This document shows, in pieces, positions 44,842 through 54,282 of a stretch of 64,000 bases of DNA. The stretch comes from Anaerocolumna jejuensis DSM 15929 (GTDB lineage Bacteria; Bacillota; Clostridia; Lachnospirales; Lachnospiraceae). Both the position numbers and the translations under genes were made by a program. The notes under the pieces were generated by a model, which was not told where the DNA came from, did no database searches, and worked only from the letters and a program-made list of their open reading frames with translations. Position 1 is the stretch's first letter. The number at the start of each line of letters is the position of its first letter. Location: NCBI RefSeq assembly GCF_900142215.1, contig NZ_FRAC01000011.1:186001-250000 (forward strand). Reading direction: 5' to 3'.

Positions 44842-46770
44842 ATGTTCAAAAACAGCAGGAATTTACAAAGCCCAATCTTAATACAGAGAATGCTGGACTG
44901 GGATTTTGAAAGCGAGTTTATAGGCAGTGATAACAAAGACCAAAATGACATGTACCATAATTACAGGAAGTATTTTACCCAGTTTCGTAATGAGTTTGGC
45001 AATGTAAAATCAATATCCGGGCAGTTAGAAGGCGTAGTGGAGGAAATCGTGGATGCCTCCCAAAGTGTCAGACATTCCTCGGAGTACATAGCCCAGGGGG
45101 CACAGACTCAGGCAGAAGATGTTGGAAGGTGTATGGGGGTCGCCGACCATTTTTCTGAGAAAATCAATGAGATGGATCAGAAGTCAAAAGAGCTGATCGG
45201 ACTTGCCTTTGATATGAGCAAGGTAAATGCGGAGGGAAAGGATGCCATTCATAATCTTTCCGTGAATCAGGAAAAGAATGAAAAGGTAATGCAGGAAATC
45301 ACAGGAGCCATCTACACCTTGTTAAGCAAGACCCAGAACATCACAGAGATTACCAAGGTGCTGTACAGTATTGCTTCTCAGACGAATCTGCTGGCTTTAA
45401 ATGCGTCCATTGAAGCTGCCAGAGCCGGAGAAGCCGGTAAGGGCTTTGCAGTAGTGGCAGAGGAGGTCCGAAAATTATCGGAAGAAAGCAGACAGGCCAG
45501 TGAGGACATCAGCAGGTCCTTAACGGATATCACCGGCCAGCTTGATAACCTGAAGGGGGTAATGGACTCTTCCACCGCGATATTTGGGGAACAGAATCAT
45601 GCGGTAGGCAAAGTAATCGAATCAGTAGAGCAGGTAAATGGCACTGCCGATGTATTTATAAAGAAGCAGCAGGATTTTGGTGAAGAGGTCGGGCAGCTCA
45701 CAAAGGAGAAGAATACGTTAATTGAAGCTCTTGGAAGCATAGCCGCTGTAGTAGAAGAGTCTTCTGCTACCACGGAGGAGGTTGCTTCCCTGACCATCAG
45801 CCAGAACAGCCTTGCAGATATACTGGTCAAGATGACAAGGGAATTATGCGAAAAGGTAACATTAATTGAACGCAGTTCTGTCATTATAAAGACCTCGGCA
45901 ATCACTAAAAAGAAGAAAAAGATAGCTCTTATATGGGATTTGGATGATCCTTTCTGGGAACCCGCTGCAAAGGAAGCACAAAAGACCGCAAAGGTGCTTG
46001 ATATGGATATCGAGATATTTGCTCCGAAGGCCAGAGGCGAACAAGGAACAAAGGAAATGATTGATATCTTAAGGAGAATATCCATAGGCGGATTTGACGG
46101 AATAGCAATTTCACCCATAGAGAATGACGATGTCGCAAGGGAATTAAAGACTATTACTGACAAAGGGACAAAGGTAATCTTTATCCAGTCTCCGGTTAAG
46201 GGGATTCCTCATGAGTCCATTATCGGCACCAACACCCTGCAATGCGGACGAAGTGCCGGAAAGATCGTAAACCAGCTCTTAAACGGCGCCGGAGAAGTCA
46301 TTGTTGGAATGTGGACGGACTATAAGCTGGCATCTGTGGAGGAAAGAGCAGAGGGCTTTATGAAGGAGCTGAAGGAAACTTCTAATATCACAGTGCACCA
46401 GGTAGGCGTTATGGGTGAGCCCTCGAAGGAAGAGGCAGAGAGGGTCATTACAAAGATGCTGAAGGATTATCCCAATGCGAAGCTGCTCTTCTCCACAAAT
46501 ATAGGCTGGGGTCTGGCCTATGCAAGATATGTGGAAAGCCACAGCTTAGACATGAAGGTGGTAACCATAGACTTTACCAAGGAAGTAGCAGAACATATGA
46601 AGAAAGGCAGTATAAAGGCAGCCATTGCCCAAAGGCCCTTCATATGGGGAAGTGTTCCTCTGGAAACCTTCGTAGATGTATTTGCCGGTAAGGAAGTCAA
46701 GAAGACGGTTGATACCGGAACCTATGAGGTAAATGCCGGTAACCTCAAGATATTTGAACAAAGAGTATAA
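44842..46770 (+). CDS. Soluble chemoreceptor fused to a sugar-binding-protein domain
   Basis: A 642-residue protein without a membrane span. The first half is a chemotaxis signalling domain whose tip (TKVLYSIASQTNLLALNASI then EAARAGEAGKGFAVVAEEVR) is canonical; it should bind CheA-CheW. The second half (from KKIALIWDLDDPFWEPAAKE to the end) is a type 1 periplasmic-binding/LacI-like fold. Normally this fold lies outside the cell, but here both parts must be in the cytoplasm. It may sense an internal sugar and steer motility. ATG 44842 follows GGAGGG. Confidence 0.85.
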   Translation: MFKNSRNLQSPILIQRMLDWDFESEFIGSDNKDQNDMYHNYRKYFTQFRNEFGNVKSISGQLEGVVEEIVDASQSVRHSSEYIAQGAQTQAEDVGRCMGVADHFSEKINEMDQKSKELIGLAFDMSKVNAEGKDAIHNLSVNQEKNEKVMQEITGAIYTLLSKTQNITEITKVLYSIASQTNLLALNASIEAARAGEAGKGFAVVAEEVRKLSEESRQASEDISRSLTDITGQLDNLKGVMDSSTAIFGEQNHAVGKVIESVEQVNGTADVFIKKQQDFGEEVGQLTKEKNTLIEALGSIAAVVEESSATTEEVASLTISQNSLADILVKMTRELCEKVTLIERSSVIIKTSAITKKKKKIALIWDLDDPFWEPAAKEAQKTAKVLDMDIEIFAPKARGEQGTKEMIDILRRISIGGFDGIAISPIENDDVARELKTITDKGTKVIFIQSPVKGIPHESIIGTNTLQCGRSAGKIVNQLLNGAGEVIVGMWTDYKLASVEERAEGFMKELKETSNITVHQVGVMGEPSKEEAERVITKMLKDYPNAKLLFSTNIGWGLAYARYVESHSLDMKVVTIDFTKEVAEHMKKGSIKAAIAQRPFIWGSVPLETFVDVFAGKEVKKTVDTGTYEVNAGNLKIFEQRV

Positions 46771-46817
46771 GCCGGTCTTTCACCTGAAAGCACGGCACAA
46801 TAAAATAATATAGCGGA

Positions 46818-46862
46818 AAGAGAGTCAAAAGTGGGAGCAAAAGCCTGTTTTTGGCTCTTTTG
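46818..46862 (+). terminator. Rho-independent terminator
   Basis: AAGAGAGTCAAAA / TTTTTGGCTCTTTT stem with a T-rich end, after the chemoreceptor gene. Confidence 0.75.
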
Positions 46863-47068
46863 TTTTTGTAAATATCCAGCGACCATATGTTCGCTGCCTT
46901 CTCGACTTTGAAATTTTTTTGTGTTATAATGCACTTTAATAAATGGAGATTTATAAAAAAATTAAAGATACTGCAATAGAATCTTAAATAATCCTTCCTT
47001 TTATTTCATAGTTTTCCCTGAAAGCCTGTGCTATAATGTAAAAGGATACTATTATACATTATTTATGC

Positions 47069-47150
47069 CAGCTGCGTAAACGGCTTGCCAAATGGGAGCA
47101 TTAGCTATATTTATATAGTACCGCAGGCAGGTTCGTATAATGCGTGAAGG
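47069..47150 (+). repeat. Structured leader repeat, copy 6 (diverged tandem pair)
   Basis: Two diverged units (GCCAGCTGCG...CTTGCCAAATGGGAG and GTACCGCAGGCAGGTTCG with ATAATGCGTGAAGG) follow one another upstream of the SbcD-like gene. The outer stem is poorly kept, so this is the least certain member. Confidence 0.4.
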
Positions 47151-47191
47151 ATGATAATTTTCAACGATGCAGAGATGGAAATGAGGTTCCT

Positions 47192-48262
47192 ATGAAATTC
47201 ATACATATAGCAGACGTGCATCTAGGTGCCAAACCCGACAGAGGATTTTCCTGGTCTGAGCAGAGAGGAAAGGATATCTGGGACAGTTTTACTCATATAG
47301 CTGAGATTTGTGAAAGCGAAGGGATAGACCTGCTGTTGATTGCAGGAGATTTATTTCATAAGCAGCCTCTTCTCAGAGAGCTTAAGGAAGCAGCTTATAC
47401 CTTGGGGAGACTTTCCAGGACTCAGGTGGTTCTAATGGCCGGGAATCATGATTATATCAGCGAACGCTCACCCTATACAAGCTTTTCCTGGCCGGATAAT
47501 GTTCATATGCTGGCTGACCGTGACATGGACAGCATATACTTTGAAAATATTAATACCGAAATTTATGGCTTCAGCTACCATGCAAGGGAGATAAAGGAGC
47601 CTCTTTATGATAAGATAACCCCGGGCTGTGCAGAGAGAATCAACATACTGCTTGCCCACGGCGGAACTGCCGATAACATTCCCATTGATAAAAATGCTCT
47701 GCTCCGCTCGGACTTTGACTACATTGCCCTGGGGCATATCCATAAGCCGGAGTATCTGGCAGAGCGGATAGCCTATTGCGGTTCCCTGGAGCCAATGGAC
47801 AAGAACGAGACAGGGGAGAGGGGCTATATAAAAGGGGAAATTATAAAAGAAGAAGAGAAGAGCAAGCTGCATTCGGAATTCATTCCCCATGCAAGGTGCC
47901 AGTATAAAAGGATAGCAATGGCAGTTCATCCGGGCATGACAAATGGAGAAATCCGCGATAGCATCAGGGAGATCATGAAAAGTCAGGGTGAGAACCATAT
48001 TTACCAATTCAGCCTTACCGGAAAGCGGGCAAGGGATATGGTATTTGACATAGAGGGCTTTCTTGGCCTTGGAAATATTCTGGAGGCAGCAGATAATACA
48101 CTGCCGGATTATGATTTTATAGCCTTAAAGGAAGAAAATGAAGATAATATCATCGGTCTTTATATAAAGGCCATTGAAGAGGGAGAGTTTTCCAGAGAAT
48201 TTGGGGAAAAAGCCTTATATTATGGTATGGAAGCCCTTCTGGAGGCTAAGAATTACAAATAA
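47192..48262 (+). CDS. SbcD/YhaO-like metallophosphoesterase
   Basis: A calcineurin-like phosphoesterase with the full set of metal motifs: DVHLG, GDLFH, GNHDY, LAHGG and LGHIHKP. It pairs with the SbcC/YhaN-like ATPase 12 bases downstream, as SbcD-SbcC do in trimming broken or hairpin DNA ends. ATG 47192 (MKFIHIADVHLG) follows GAGG; the frame also opens upstream at 47144. Confidence 0.9.
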   Translation: MKFIHIADVHLGAKPDRGFSWSEQRGKDIWDSFTHIAEICESEGIDLLLIAGDLFHKQPLLRELKEAAYTLGRLSRTQVVLMAGNHDYISERSPYTSFSWPDNVHMLADRDMDSIYFENINTEIYGFSYHAREIKEPLYDKITPGCAERINILLAHGGTADNIPIDKNALLRSDFDYIALGHIHKPEYLAERIAYCGSLEPMDKNETGERGYIKGEIIKEEEKSKLHSEFIPHARCQYKRIAMAVHPGMTNGEIRDSIREIMKSQGENHIYQFSLTGKRARDMVFDIEGFLGLGNILEAADNTLPDYDFIALKEENEDNIIGLYIKAIEEGEFSREFGEKALYYGMEALLEAKNYK

Positions 48263-48274
48263 GGAGAGAGACAG

Positions 48275-50401
48275 TTGCAGTTTAGGGAGCTTAAAATTAC
48301 GGATTTCGGAAAATTTCATCAAAAGAATATTTTCTTAAAAGAGGGTATCAACCTGATCTATGGGGAAAATGAAGCCGGCAAATCCACGGTTCATGCCTTT
48401 ATCAGAGGGATGCTCTTTGGCATAGAAAAGCCAAGGGGAAGAGTTTCAAAGGAAGATATCTATACCAGATACCAGCCTTGGGACAGCCCTTCTTCCTACA
48501 GGGGAAGTCTGGATTTTACATCGGAGGGAAAGAATTACCGGATTATCCGCAACCTTGAGAAAAACCAGAAAAGCATGAGTCTTCTTGATCTGGAAACCGG
48601 AAGAGAGCTGGGAAATGATAACGGAAGGATAAAGGAGCTTTTAGGCGGGCTTACGGAATCCGGTTATGTGAATACTGTCAGCATAGAACAGCAGAAAATC
48701 AGAACAGGCCCGGAGCTTGCAGGCGAAGTCAGAAATTATATTACCAATCTGTCCTTAGCCAAAAGCAATGAGGTAGATGTAAACAAAGCCCTTGCTTTTT
48801 TACAGGGAAAGAAAAAAGAACTGGAGAGCAGGAGACCCCAGCAGGAATTAAAAGAAACAAAAGAGCTGATCGAAAAAGGAAAAATCCTGGAGCAGCGTGC
48901 AGATGACCTTATGAATCAGCTTAACCGGGTAACCCGTGACCTTTCCCTTGCAGAAGAGAGGGTAAACAGCCAAAGGGCAGAGGGCGCAGAGAAGGAGAAT
49001 TCCTTTGATTATGAAGAAGCACTGCTCCAGTATCCTCTCATACAGGATAAGTTTAAATACTATGAGGGCAGAAAGAGACAAAAGGAAGAGCTTAGAGGGA
49101 AAATTGAGACACTGGAAGAGGAAATAGCAGCAGGCAAATATCCAAAGAGCGGTGAGCTTAAGAAGGATATGGAGGCTTTAAGGGAAACAGAGAAGGAAAA
49201 GGCAGGAATTGAGGAAGAACGGGAAGCATTTCTTTTAGAGGCTTCCCAAAATAAGAAGAGAAGAACAGGCAGAGCTTTCACAGCCACAGTCCTTTTCCTT
49301 TTAGGAGCATTGGTAATGCTTTTAATCGGCTTTACCAGCCACAGTAAGGTCTGGCTGGCAGCCCTTCCCCTTGCTCTTGCTGCTGCGGCAGTAATAGGAA
49401 AGCTTAATGCTGATACAAAAAGGGCAGCAAAAGAATATGAAGAGAGACTGAAAGGTCTTGACAGTATCAATCAGCACAATCGGAAAAAAAGAGAAGGAAC
49501 TCTTGAGAAATACCATGTCAGAAATGAAGAAGAGCTTACGGCCCTTTATGAAGCTTCTATAAAGGCAGAAATGCAGAATGATTTTAAAAAAGTGCAAATC
49601 CGGGAATACATAGGGCAGGAGGAGCAATTGGAAGAATTGGTGGCGGCAGGGAAGGAAGAGCTGATATCCTATCTGATGCTGGCAGCCAAGGAGAAAGAGA
49701 GGCTGCTTTTAAAGGAGTATGAGCCGGAAGAAAGGGACCTATTAAAAGTAAGGACCTTTTTGGAAGGCAGAAAAAAGGAACAGCAAAGAGCAGAAGAGGA
49801 GATTTTTAAAGAAAGGGACAGGCTAAGCCTTCTGGCGGAGAAAATCAAGTGGGAGCTCAATTCCCTGTCAGAAAATGAAGAAGAGTTATTATTTTACCAG
49901 GAGAAGGAGAGAAAGCTCTTAGAAAAAGAAGAGGAGCTTAAAATAGAGTTAGAGGCTGTTGCAACGGCCATGGAAACCATTAAGAGTCTTTCTCAGAAAA
50001 TACATGATTCCTTTGGAGCAGTGCTGAATCAAAAGGTATCCGGTCTGGTATCGGAACTTACCGGCGGCAGCTACAGTAATATAAGGATAGATGAAAATCT
50101 GGAAATGAAGGCAGAGATAGGGGAGGAATACCGGGTATGGGACAGATTAAGTACCGGAACCATGGATCAGTTATTATTTGCTCTGCGGCTCAGTGTTTCC
50201 GATATCCTCTATGACAGGGAACTTCCTCTTCTTCTTGATGATTGCTTTGCCTATTATGATGACAGGAGAACAAGGGCGGCCTTATCCTATCTTACAGGAT
50301 GCAGCAGGCAGATTCTTATCTTTACCTGCCATGAAAGGGAGAGGGAAATATTAAAGGAGCTAAATATTTCATATAACTACGTAGACTTAGGAGAAGCTTG
50401 A
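48275..50401 (+). CDS. SbcC/YhaN-like ATPase of the nuclease pair
   Basis: A 708-residue ABC-type ATPase with Walker A GENEAGKST, a coiled-coil arm interrupted near residues 335-375 by a hydrophobic pair (VLFLLGALVMLLIGF, LAALPLALAAAAVIG), and a C-terminal Walker B LLLDDCFAYYD. YhaN of Bacillus has the same internal hydrophobic segment, which suggests a membrane-associated form of SbcC. The start is TTG with AAGGAGAG nine bases ahead. Works with the phosphoesterase upstream. Confidence 0.88.
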   Translation: MQFRELKITDFGKFHQKNIFLKEGINLIYGENEAGKSTVHAFIRGMLFGIEKPRGRVSKEDIYTRYQPWDSPSSYRGSLDFTSEGKNYRIIRNLEKNQKSMSLLDLETGRELGNDNGRIKELLGGLTESGYVNTVSIEQQKIRTGPELAGEVRNYITNLSLAKSNEVDVNKALAFLQGKKKELESRRPQQELKETKELIEKGKILEQRADDLMNQLNRVTRDLSLAEERVNSQRAEGAEKENSFDYEEALLQYPLIQDKFKYYEGRKRQKEELRGKIETLEEEIAAGKYPKSGELKKDMEALRETEKEKAGIEEEREAFLLEASQNKKRRTGRAFTATVLFLLGALVMLLIGFTSHSKVWLAALPLALAAAAVIGKLNADTKRAAKEYEERLKGLDSINQHNRKKREGTLEKYHVRNEEELTALYEASIKAEMQNDFKKVQIREYIGQEEQLEELVAAGKEELISYLMLAAKEKERLLLKEYEPEERDLLKVRTFLEGRKKEQQRAEEEIFKERDRLSLLAEKIKWELNSLSENEEELLFYQEKERKLLEKEEELKIELEAVATAMETIKSLSQKIHDSFGAVLNQKVSGLVSELTGGSYSNIRIDENLEMKAEIGEEYRVWDRLSTGTMDQLLFALRLSVSDILYDRELPLLLDDCFAYYDDRRTRAALSYLTGCSRQILIFTCHEREREILKELNISYNYVDLGEA

Positions 50402-50497
50402 TTCTCCGCAAATCATACTATCTGCATAAGCCTGAATTCAATCCATAAAAAGCTTGTGCAGCTATCCGTTTTATATCAACGGCGTAAAGAGGCAGAT

Positions 50498-52996
50498 ATG
50501 GAAAATAATAAAAGTAGTTCGCAAAATAACAGCACTAGAAACAGCAATACAAGGGGTACAAACAGGAGCACAGGCAGCGGTAGCAGCAGAAATGCGGGCA
50601 GCAGCTCAGGGAATAATGGATACCGAAACGGTACGGGAAGTGGTACAGGAAGCACCCCTAAAAAGGACAACAAAAATATGACAGCAAGTAATAAACATAA
50701 GAAGAAAAAGAATAAGCGTTTAAGACAAAAGGTCAGGCTGACTGTCCTGGCAATATTTTTGGTATTCTCCCTGTTATTTCTGGCAGGCTGCCTGTTTTTT
50801 GATTATAAGTACGGGGATGCCTTTGTTAAATATCAAAATGATGCCAATCAGTTAGTTGGTGATTCCACTCCTGAGACCTTCAGGCAAATGGAAACCAGTC
50901 TGGTCTATGACAGCAACAAGAAGCTGCTGTCTGTTTTAAAGGGAGAGAAGGATGTCTATTACCTGAGCTATGATAATATTCCCCAAAGTGCGGTGCAGGC
51001 AATGATATCCATTGAAGATAAGAAGTTTTTAGAGCACGGCGGAGTGGATTTATCAGCCAATATCCGTGCATTTGTGGCACTGGTTAAGCATAGGGGAGAA
51101 ATTACCCAGGGCGCCAGCACCATCACCCAGCAGCTTGCAAGAAATATCTTTTTATCCAATGAGGTAAGCTATGAAAGAAAGCTGAAAGAAATCTTTCTTG
51201 CAGTGGATTTAGAGAAAAAATACAGCAAGAGGGAGATAATGGAGTTTTATTTAAACAACATTTATTTTGCCAATGGATACTACGGAATACAGGCAGCCAG
51301 CAAGGGCTACTTTAGCAAGGATGTGAATAAGCTAAGCCTGTCGCAGATTGCTTATTTATGCGCAATCCCCAACAATCCCACCATATATGATCCCCTTGAC
51401 TATCCGGCAAATACCTTAAAGAGAAGGGATCGTATCCTGTATCAGATGTATAAGGACGGCAAAATCAGCGAGGCGGAATATGACCAGGCTGTAGCAGAAA
51501 AGATTAAGCTTAAGACCAAGAAGCCCAGCCGCAATAACTATGTGGAAACCTATATTTTCTATTGCGCTACAAGAGCTTTAATGGAGCAGCAGGGTTTTGT
51601 ATTTAAGAATCAATTTAAATCCGATGGGGATAAAAAGGAATATGATAAGGAATACAAGGAGGCCTATAACAAATGCCAGAAATCCTTATATTACGGAGGC
51701 TACCGTATTTACACCTCCATTGACATGAAAAAGCAGGAGCAGCTGCAAAAGTCAGTGGATGACACTCTGGCCAACTTTACCGAAAAGACGAAGGATGGAA
51801 TTTATAAATTCCAGGGAGCGGCAGTATCCATAGACAATAAAACCGGAAGAGTAATTGCTATTGTAGGCGGCAGGTACCAGAATACAGGAGGCCTTACCTT
51901 AAACCGGGCTTACCAAAGCTTCCGCCAGCCCGGCAGTTCCATCAAACCGCTGATCGTATACACTCCGTCCTTTGAAAATGGCTATTATCCTGATAATGTG
52001 GTAAATGACCATAAATTTGAGGGAGGGCCCTCCAATTCTGATGGTGTTTACCTTGGAAAGATTCCCTTAAGGACAGCGGTGGAAAAATCCAAGAATACCG
52101 TTGCCTGGCAGCTGTATGAGGAGCTGACGCCTAAAGTTGGATTATCCTACCTTTTGAATATGAACTTCAACAGAATAGATAAGAATGATTACTATCCCGC
52201 AACCTCCCTTGGTGGTTTTACATACGGTGTAAGCCCCTTGGAGATGACCTCCGGCTATGCCGCCCTTGAAAATGACGGCGTATTCAGAAAACCGACCTGT
52301 ATTGTTTCCATAAAGGATTCGGAGGGAAATGTGATAGTGGACGGCAAAATGGCGAAGAAGCAGGTCTACAGCCAAAATGCAGCCCGTATGATGACGGATG
52401 TACTGACAGGCGTTATTAAAAATGGTACCGGACGGGGACTTGGCCTTGATAATATGATATCCGCCGGAAAGACGGGTACTACCAATGACAAAAAGGACGG
52501 ATGGTTTGTCGGATATACCCCTTATTATACCACCGGTGTCTGGGTAGGCTATGACAGCCCGAAAACCAGCAATCAATTAGCCGGTGCCACTTACCCCGGA
52601 AACATCTGGAAGACCTATATGAATGAGATCAATAAAGGCCTTGAAAATATCCCCTTCTCTTCCTATACCGATACCAGATCGGACGAGGAGAAAGCAAAGG
52701 ATCAGGGTATTACCCCGACACCTACCGAAACACCTACTCCCACACCTACCGAGACACCTACACCTACCCCGACAGATACTGTAACAGAAGAGCCCACAGA
52801 GCCGGGGGATGGAGGAACCGATATCACAGAAACTCCCACAGAGCCTGAAAACCCAGATAACGGAGAAAACCCGGATAATCCGGATAACGGAACGGACCCC
52901 GGAGGTGACGGTACCAATAACGGAAGCGGAGATGGCCAGGGGACGGATAATGGAGTAAATGGTGATAATGGCGGCGGTGATATTTCCACACCATAG
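50498..52996 (+). CDS. Class A penicillin-binding protein (transglycosylase/transpeptidase)
   Basis: An 832-residue wall synthase. A Ser/Asn/Gly-rich cytoplasmic head with a basic stretch precedes a membrane anchor (about 85-110). The glycosyltransferase GT51 domain carries EDKKFLEHGG, ITQQLARN and KEIFLAVDLEKKYSKREIME. The transpeptidase domain has PGSSIKPL (active serine), SKN and KTGT boxes. The C-terminus is a long Pro/Thr/Glu/Asn/Gly-rich tail with PTPTETPTP repeats. It builds and cross-links peptidoglycan outside the membrane. ATG 50498 follows AAAGAGG; the frame from GTG 50456 lacks a site. Confidence 0.92.
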   Translation: MENNKSSSQNNSTRNSNTRGTNRSTGSGSSRNAGSSSGNNGYRNGTGSGTGSTPKKDNKNMTASNKHKKKKNKRLRQKVRLTVLAIFLVFSLLFLAGCLFFDYKYGDAFVKYQNDANQLVGDSTPETFRQMETSLVYDSNKKLLSVLKGEKDVYYLSYDNIPQSAVQAMISIEDKKFLEHGGVDLSANIRAFVALVKHRGEITQGASTITQQLARNIFLSNEVSYERKLKEIFLAVDLEKKYSKREIMEFYLNNIYFANGYYGIQAASKGYFSKDVNKLSLSQIAYLCAIPNNPTIYDPLDYPANTLKRRDRILYQMYKDGKISEAEYDQAVAEKIKLKTKKPSRNNYVETYIFYCATRALMEQQGFVFKNQFKSDGDKKEYDKEYKEAYNKCQKSLYYGGYRIYTSIDMKKQEQLQKSVDDTLANFTEKTKDGIYKFQGAAVSIDNKTGRVIAIVGGRYQNTGGLTLNRAYQSFRQPGSSIKPLIVYTPSFENGYYPDNVVNDHKFEGGPSNSDGVYLGKIPLRTAVEKSKNTVAWQLYEELTPKVGLSYLLNMNFNRIDKNDYYPATSLGGFTYGVSPLEMTSGYAALENDGVFRKPTCIVSIKDSEGNVIVDGKMAKKQVYSQNAARMMTDVLTGVIKNGTGRGLGLDNMISAGKTGTTNDKKDGWFVGYTPYYTTGVWVGYDSPKTSNQLAGATYPGNIWKTYMNEINKGLENIPFSSYTDTRSDEEKAKDQGITPTPTETPTPTPTETPTPTPTDTVTEEPTEPGDGGTDITETPTEPENPDNGENPDNPDNGTDPGGDGTNNGSGDGQGTDNGVNGDNGGGDISTP

Positions 52997-53045
52997 ACCT
53001 TTAAATATAACCAAAAAATAATACAGACAAATTTAAATATTCCTA

Positions 53046-53076
53046 TTGACTCTCCTGTAACAGCAGGGTTTACAGT
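53046..53076 (+). promoter_or_regulatory. MerR-type promoter with 19-bp spacer
   Basis: TTGACT and TACAGT are separated by 19 bases that hold an imperfect dyad (CCTGTAACAGCAGG), the arrangement MerR activators bind and untwist. The MerR gene follows. Confidence 0.65.
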
Positions 53077-53103
53077 TATTTCATTGGGGCCCCAATACAA
53101 TAT

Positions 53104-53159
53104 GTGTGAAAAAGTCACTTTCACACTAGGCTATTTATTTCGCAAAGGGTGTAAGCATG
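53104..53159 (+). repeat. Structured leader repeat, copy 7
   Basis: A perfect 8-bp stem GTGTGAAA / TTTCACAC (53104-53126) is followed by TAGGCTATTTATTTCGCAAA and GGGTGTAAGC, ending at the MerR start codon. The second hairpin of the family is shortened here. Confidence 0.75.
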
Positions 53160-53978
53160 TTTAAAATCGGTGAATTTGCAAAATTAAACAGAATAACCAT
53201 AAGTACCTTAAGACATTATGATGCCATGAACCTTATTAAGCCCGTAAAGACGGATGAACTGACAGGGTACCGTTACTATTCGGCAGAGCAGATGCCGCTT
53301 CTTAGCCGTATTCTCCGGTTAAAGGAGATGGGCTTTTCCCTGGAGGAAATTACTCTTATTATAAAGGGAAATACGGGTAAGGATGCCTTGATGGAGCTTC
53401 TTTGCTTAAAGCAGACGGAAGTACAGGATGCCATAAGCAGGGAAGAAGAACGGCTTAACAGTCTTAAGGACTATATGAGTTATCTGAATCAGGAGGGCAA
53501 AGCAATGGAATATGATGTTCTTTTAAAGAAAACAGATAACATAAAGGTGGCGGGACTCAGGGACCTCATTCCTGAATATACGGCACAGGGACCTTTGTGG
53601 GAGGAATTGGGAGACTATATTAATAAAAACCACGGGAAGATGGTGCCGCCCTGTATGGTAATCTATTATGACAGTAAAGAGCTTCTGAATGCAGTAGATG
53701 CTGAGGTGCTGGAAGGTATAACAGGAGAGCTGAAGGGAAGTGACCGGGTAAATGTCAGGTATTTAGAGCCTGTACAGGCTGCCTGTGTGGTCCATAAGGG
53801 GCCATACAGCGCATTGAGCCATGCCTATGAGGCACTTTCTGCCTGGATAGAAGAGAAGGGCTATGAAATAGCAGGTCCCCAAAGGGAACTTTACCTGAAG
53901 GGAGAATGGGATTCGGAAAGTCAAGAGGATTATATTACGGAACTTCAGATTCCAGTAGAAAAGAAAAAACTTCCGTAA
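53157..53978 (+). CDS. MerR-family regulator with GyrI-like effector domain
   Basis: A 273-residue BmrR-like activator. The N-terminal MerR domain reads FKIGEFAKLNRITISTLRHY, a coiled coil follows, and the C-terminal GyrI-like domain (about 120-273) binds small hydrophobic compounds in family members. No efflux gene is adjacent. Its promoter has the MerR 19-bp spacer, so it probably controls itself. Confidence 0.88.
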   Translation: MFKIGEFAKLNRITISTLRHYDAMNLIKPVKTDELTGYRYYSAEQMPLLSRILRLKEMGFSLEEITLIIKGNTGKDALMELLCLKQTEVQDAISREEERLNSLKDYMSYLNQEGKAMEYDVLLKKTDNIKVAGLRDLIPEYTAQGPLWEELGDYINKNHGKMVPPCMVIYYDSKELLNAVDAEVLEGITGELKGSDRVNVRYLEPVQAACVVHKGPYSALSHAYEALSAWIEEKGYEIAGPQRELYLKGEWDSESQEDYITELQIPVEKKKLP

Positions 53979-53989
53979 TAGTCAAAAAA

Positions 53990-54070
53990 TTAAAAAAAGC
54001 AATTTTCACACAAATGCCTGGGAAATCCTCGGCCCAATCTTACGGCGTGCCTGGAAGGCGTTGCGGTTAG
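53990..54070 (+). repeat. Structured leader repeat, copy 8
   Basis: CAATTTTCACAC, ATGCCTGGGAAATCCTCGGC, CCAATCTTACGG and CTGGAAGGCGTTGCGGTTAG match copies 2 and 3. The left arm of the first stem is degraded. It is followed by a short 38-codon frame (ATG 54072) with a hydrophobic end, which is weak and coincides with the next terminator, so it is not called a gene. Confidence 0.75.
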
Positions 54071-54082
54071 AATGAAAAAAAT

Positions 54083-54124
54083 AAGGGTAAGCAGCCACAG
54101 GATGGATGCTTACCCTTTATCTTT
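54083..54124 (+). terminator. Rho-independent terminator
   Basis: AAGGGTAAGCA / TGCTTACCCTT, an 11-bp perfect stem with a T-rich tail downstream of merR. Confidence 0.85.
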
Positions 54125-54282
54125 TGTCAATTTTATCATTTGTTGTTTATCTTACTATCTTTTGTATAACTATTATATCGGTAGTTAAATGAAGAAACAT
54201 AACGGTTTTTGTCAAAAAAAATTATTTTATAAAAATTTTTAACTTATCCTAAAACTTAGTTTAAAAAAATCACCTTAAAAAC

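Noticed and set aside
54072..54188. 38-codon frame with a hydrophobic end after leader repeat copy 8
   Set aside because: It runs through the merR terminator stem and its spacing from GGAAGG is too long, so it is probably chance.
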